Origin: Chloroflexota bacterium
GTDB lineage: Bacteria; Chloroflexota; Anaerolineae; Caldilineales; Caldilineaceae
Length of the DNA: 31,787 nucleotides
Assembly: GCA_003577005.1 (NCBI GenBank)
Contig: QEUW01000037.1
Coordinates: 1-31,787 of the forward strand
Direction: 5' to 3'
Below are positions 31,502-31,787 of the stretch, one piece after another (the stretch's first letter is position 1; the number at the start of each line of letters is the position of its first letter). The position numbers were made by a program, and so were the translations under genes. Under the pieces are notes generated by a model, which ran no database searches, had not been told where the DNA came from, and was given only the letters and a program-made list of their open reading frames with translations.

Positions 31502-31787
31502 GGCAACACAGCGCCAATCCTTCAAGCCGGTGGCGTCCTGCCCCTGAATGATAGGGGAGATTGGATGGGACGACGTACACCGCCTCATCCGGGCTCTTCC
31601 TCCGCCTGCTATGCTGCCACCGGACCTAAAATCACGGCATAGCCGGCAACCCCTCCCTAATATTGCAACCGCACTTCGTGCGAACCCGTGGCAGAGACCT
31701 CCGGGAGGGGGCCGGCGAGATTCGAGCCATTCAGAGGCTTCTGTGGCCCCCCCGGAGGTCGGTGTAGAAAGTGCGGTTGTAGTACTA
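31502..31787. other. Intergenic region at the right edge, no gene seen
   Basis: After the DUF4392 stop I see no coding frame with a start and ribosome site. The last 122 bp form an inverted-repeat element that reaches the window edge. Confidence 0.5.
31666..31787. repeat. Palindromic element, family D copy 2 (reaches window edge)
   Basis: CAACCGCACTT (31666-31676) pairs with AAGTGCGGTTG (31769-31779); inside, GACCTCCGGGAGGGGGCC (31696-31713) pairs with GGCCCCCCCGGAGGTC (31745-31760). The right end GTTGTAGTACTA matches the right end of the element at 14271-14364, while the interiors differ. The element may continue beyond the window. Confidence 0.7.

Noticed and set aside
1..31787. CRISPR array, tRNA or rRNA genes
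   Set aside because: No regularly spaced direct repeats, cloverleaf-type sequences or conserved rRNA segments were seen; the repeats present are inverted and scattered.

Overview
The window looks like a chromosomal segment of a Chloroflexota bacterium of the Anaerolineae/Caldilineae type. This is an inference. It rests on fairly GC-rich DNA, CUT1-type sugar ABC operons whose binding proteins carry both a twin-arginine motif and a lipobox, a NarB-like molybdoenzyme cluster with a Rieske protein, and the general flavour of the proteins. There are 31 protein-coding genes (one cut by the left edge). I see no rRNA, tRNA, CRISPR array or transposase.

Layout. (1) 1-3547, minus strand: an ABC sugar-uptake operon (binding protein, two permeases, and the start of a fourth gene running off the edge). 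(2) 3864-7316: a signalling pair, a plus-strand HTH/ATPase-like/receiver protein and a minus-strand hybrid histidine kinase whose 3' ends overlap by 177 bp. (3) 7309-9453, minus: a pseudouridine synthase and an aspartate/aromatic aminotransferase. (4) 9746-14082, minus: a second sugar ABC operon with a luciferase-like flavin oxidoreductase gene between the two permease genes. (5) 14439-18232: a phytanoyl-CoA-dioxygenase-like enzyme with a Gly where the iron-binding Asp should be, a mercaptopyruvate-type sulfurtransferase, a small DUF2917-like protein and a NamZ-like exo-muramidase. (6) 18576-25525, plus: an eight-gene cluster of cytochrome-b-like protein with a Cys4 tail, cupin, NarB-like molybdopterin oxidoreductase, four-cluster ferredoxin, Tat-type Rieske protein, small membrane protein, TDT/SLAC1-like anion transporter and DUF2249 protein. 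(7) 25823-31501: Mug glycosylase, YjbR, a two-domain VOC protein, an AraC regulator, endonuclease IV, a DUF3147-like membrane protein and a DUF4392 (D-glutamate cyclase-like) protein.

How it fits together. Neither ABC operon encodes an ATPase, so both probably borrow a shared MalK/MsmX-type ATPase from elsewhere. The molybdoenzyme cluster reads as a membrane-linked nitrate (or related oxyanion) reductase built around an assimilatory-type catalytic subunit, with Rieske and cytochrome b partners and its own anion transporter. It is the best candidate here for a poorly described system.

The second striking feature is intergenic. Almost every gap holds a palindromic element. Several fall into repeat families with two copies in this window, and one 122-bp element at 18300-18421 has terminal inverted repeats and a perfect 8-bp direct duplication, the hallmark of a MITE. 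Both ABC operons carry a hairpin between the binding-protein and first permease genes, as in malE-malF of enteric bacteria.
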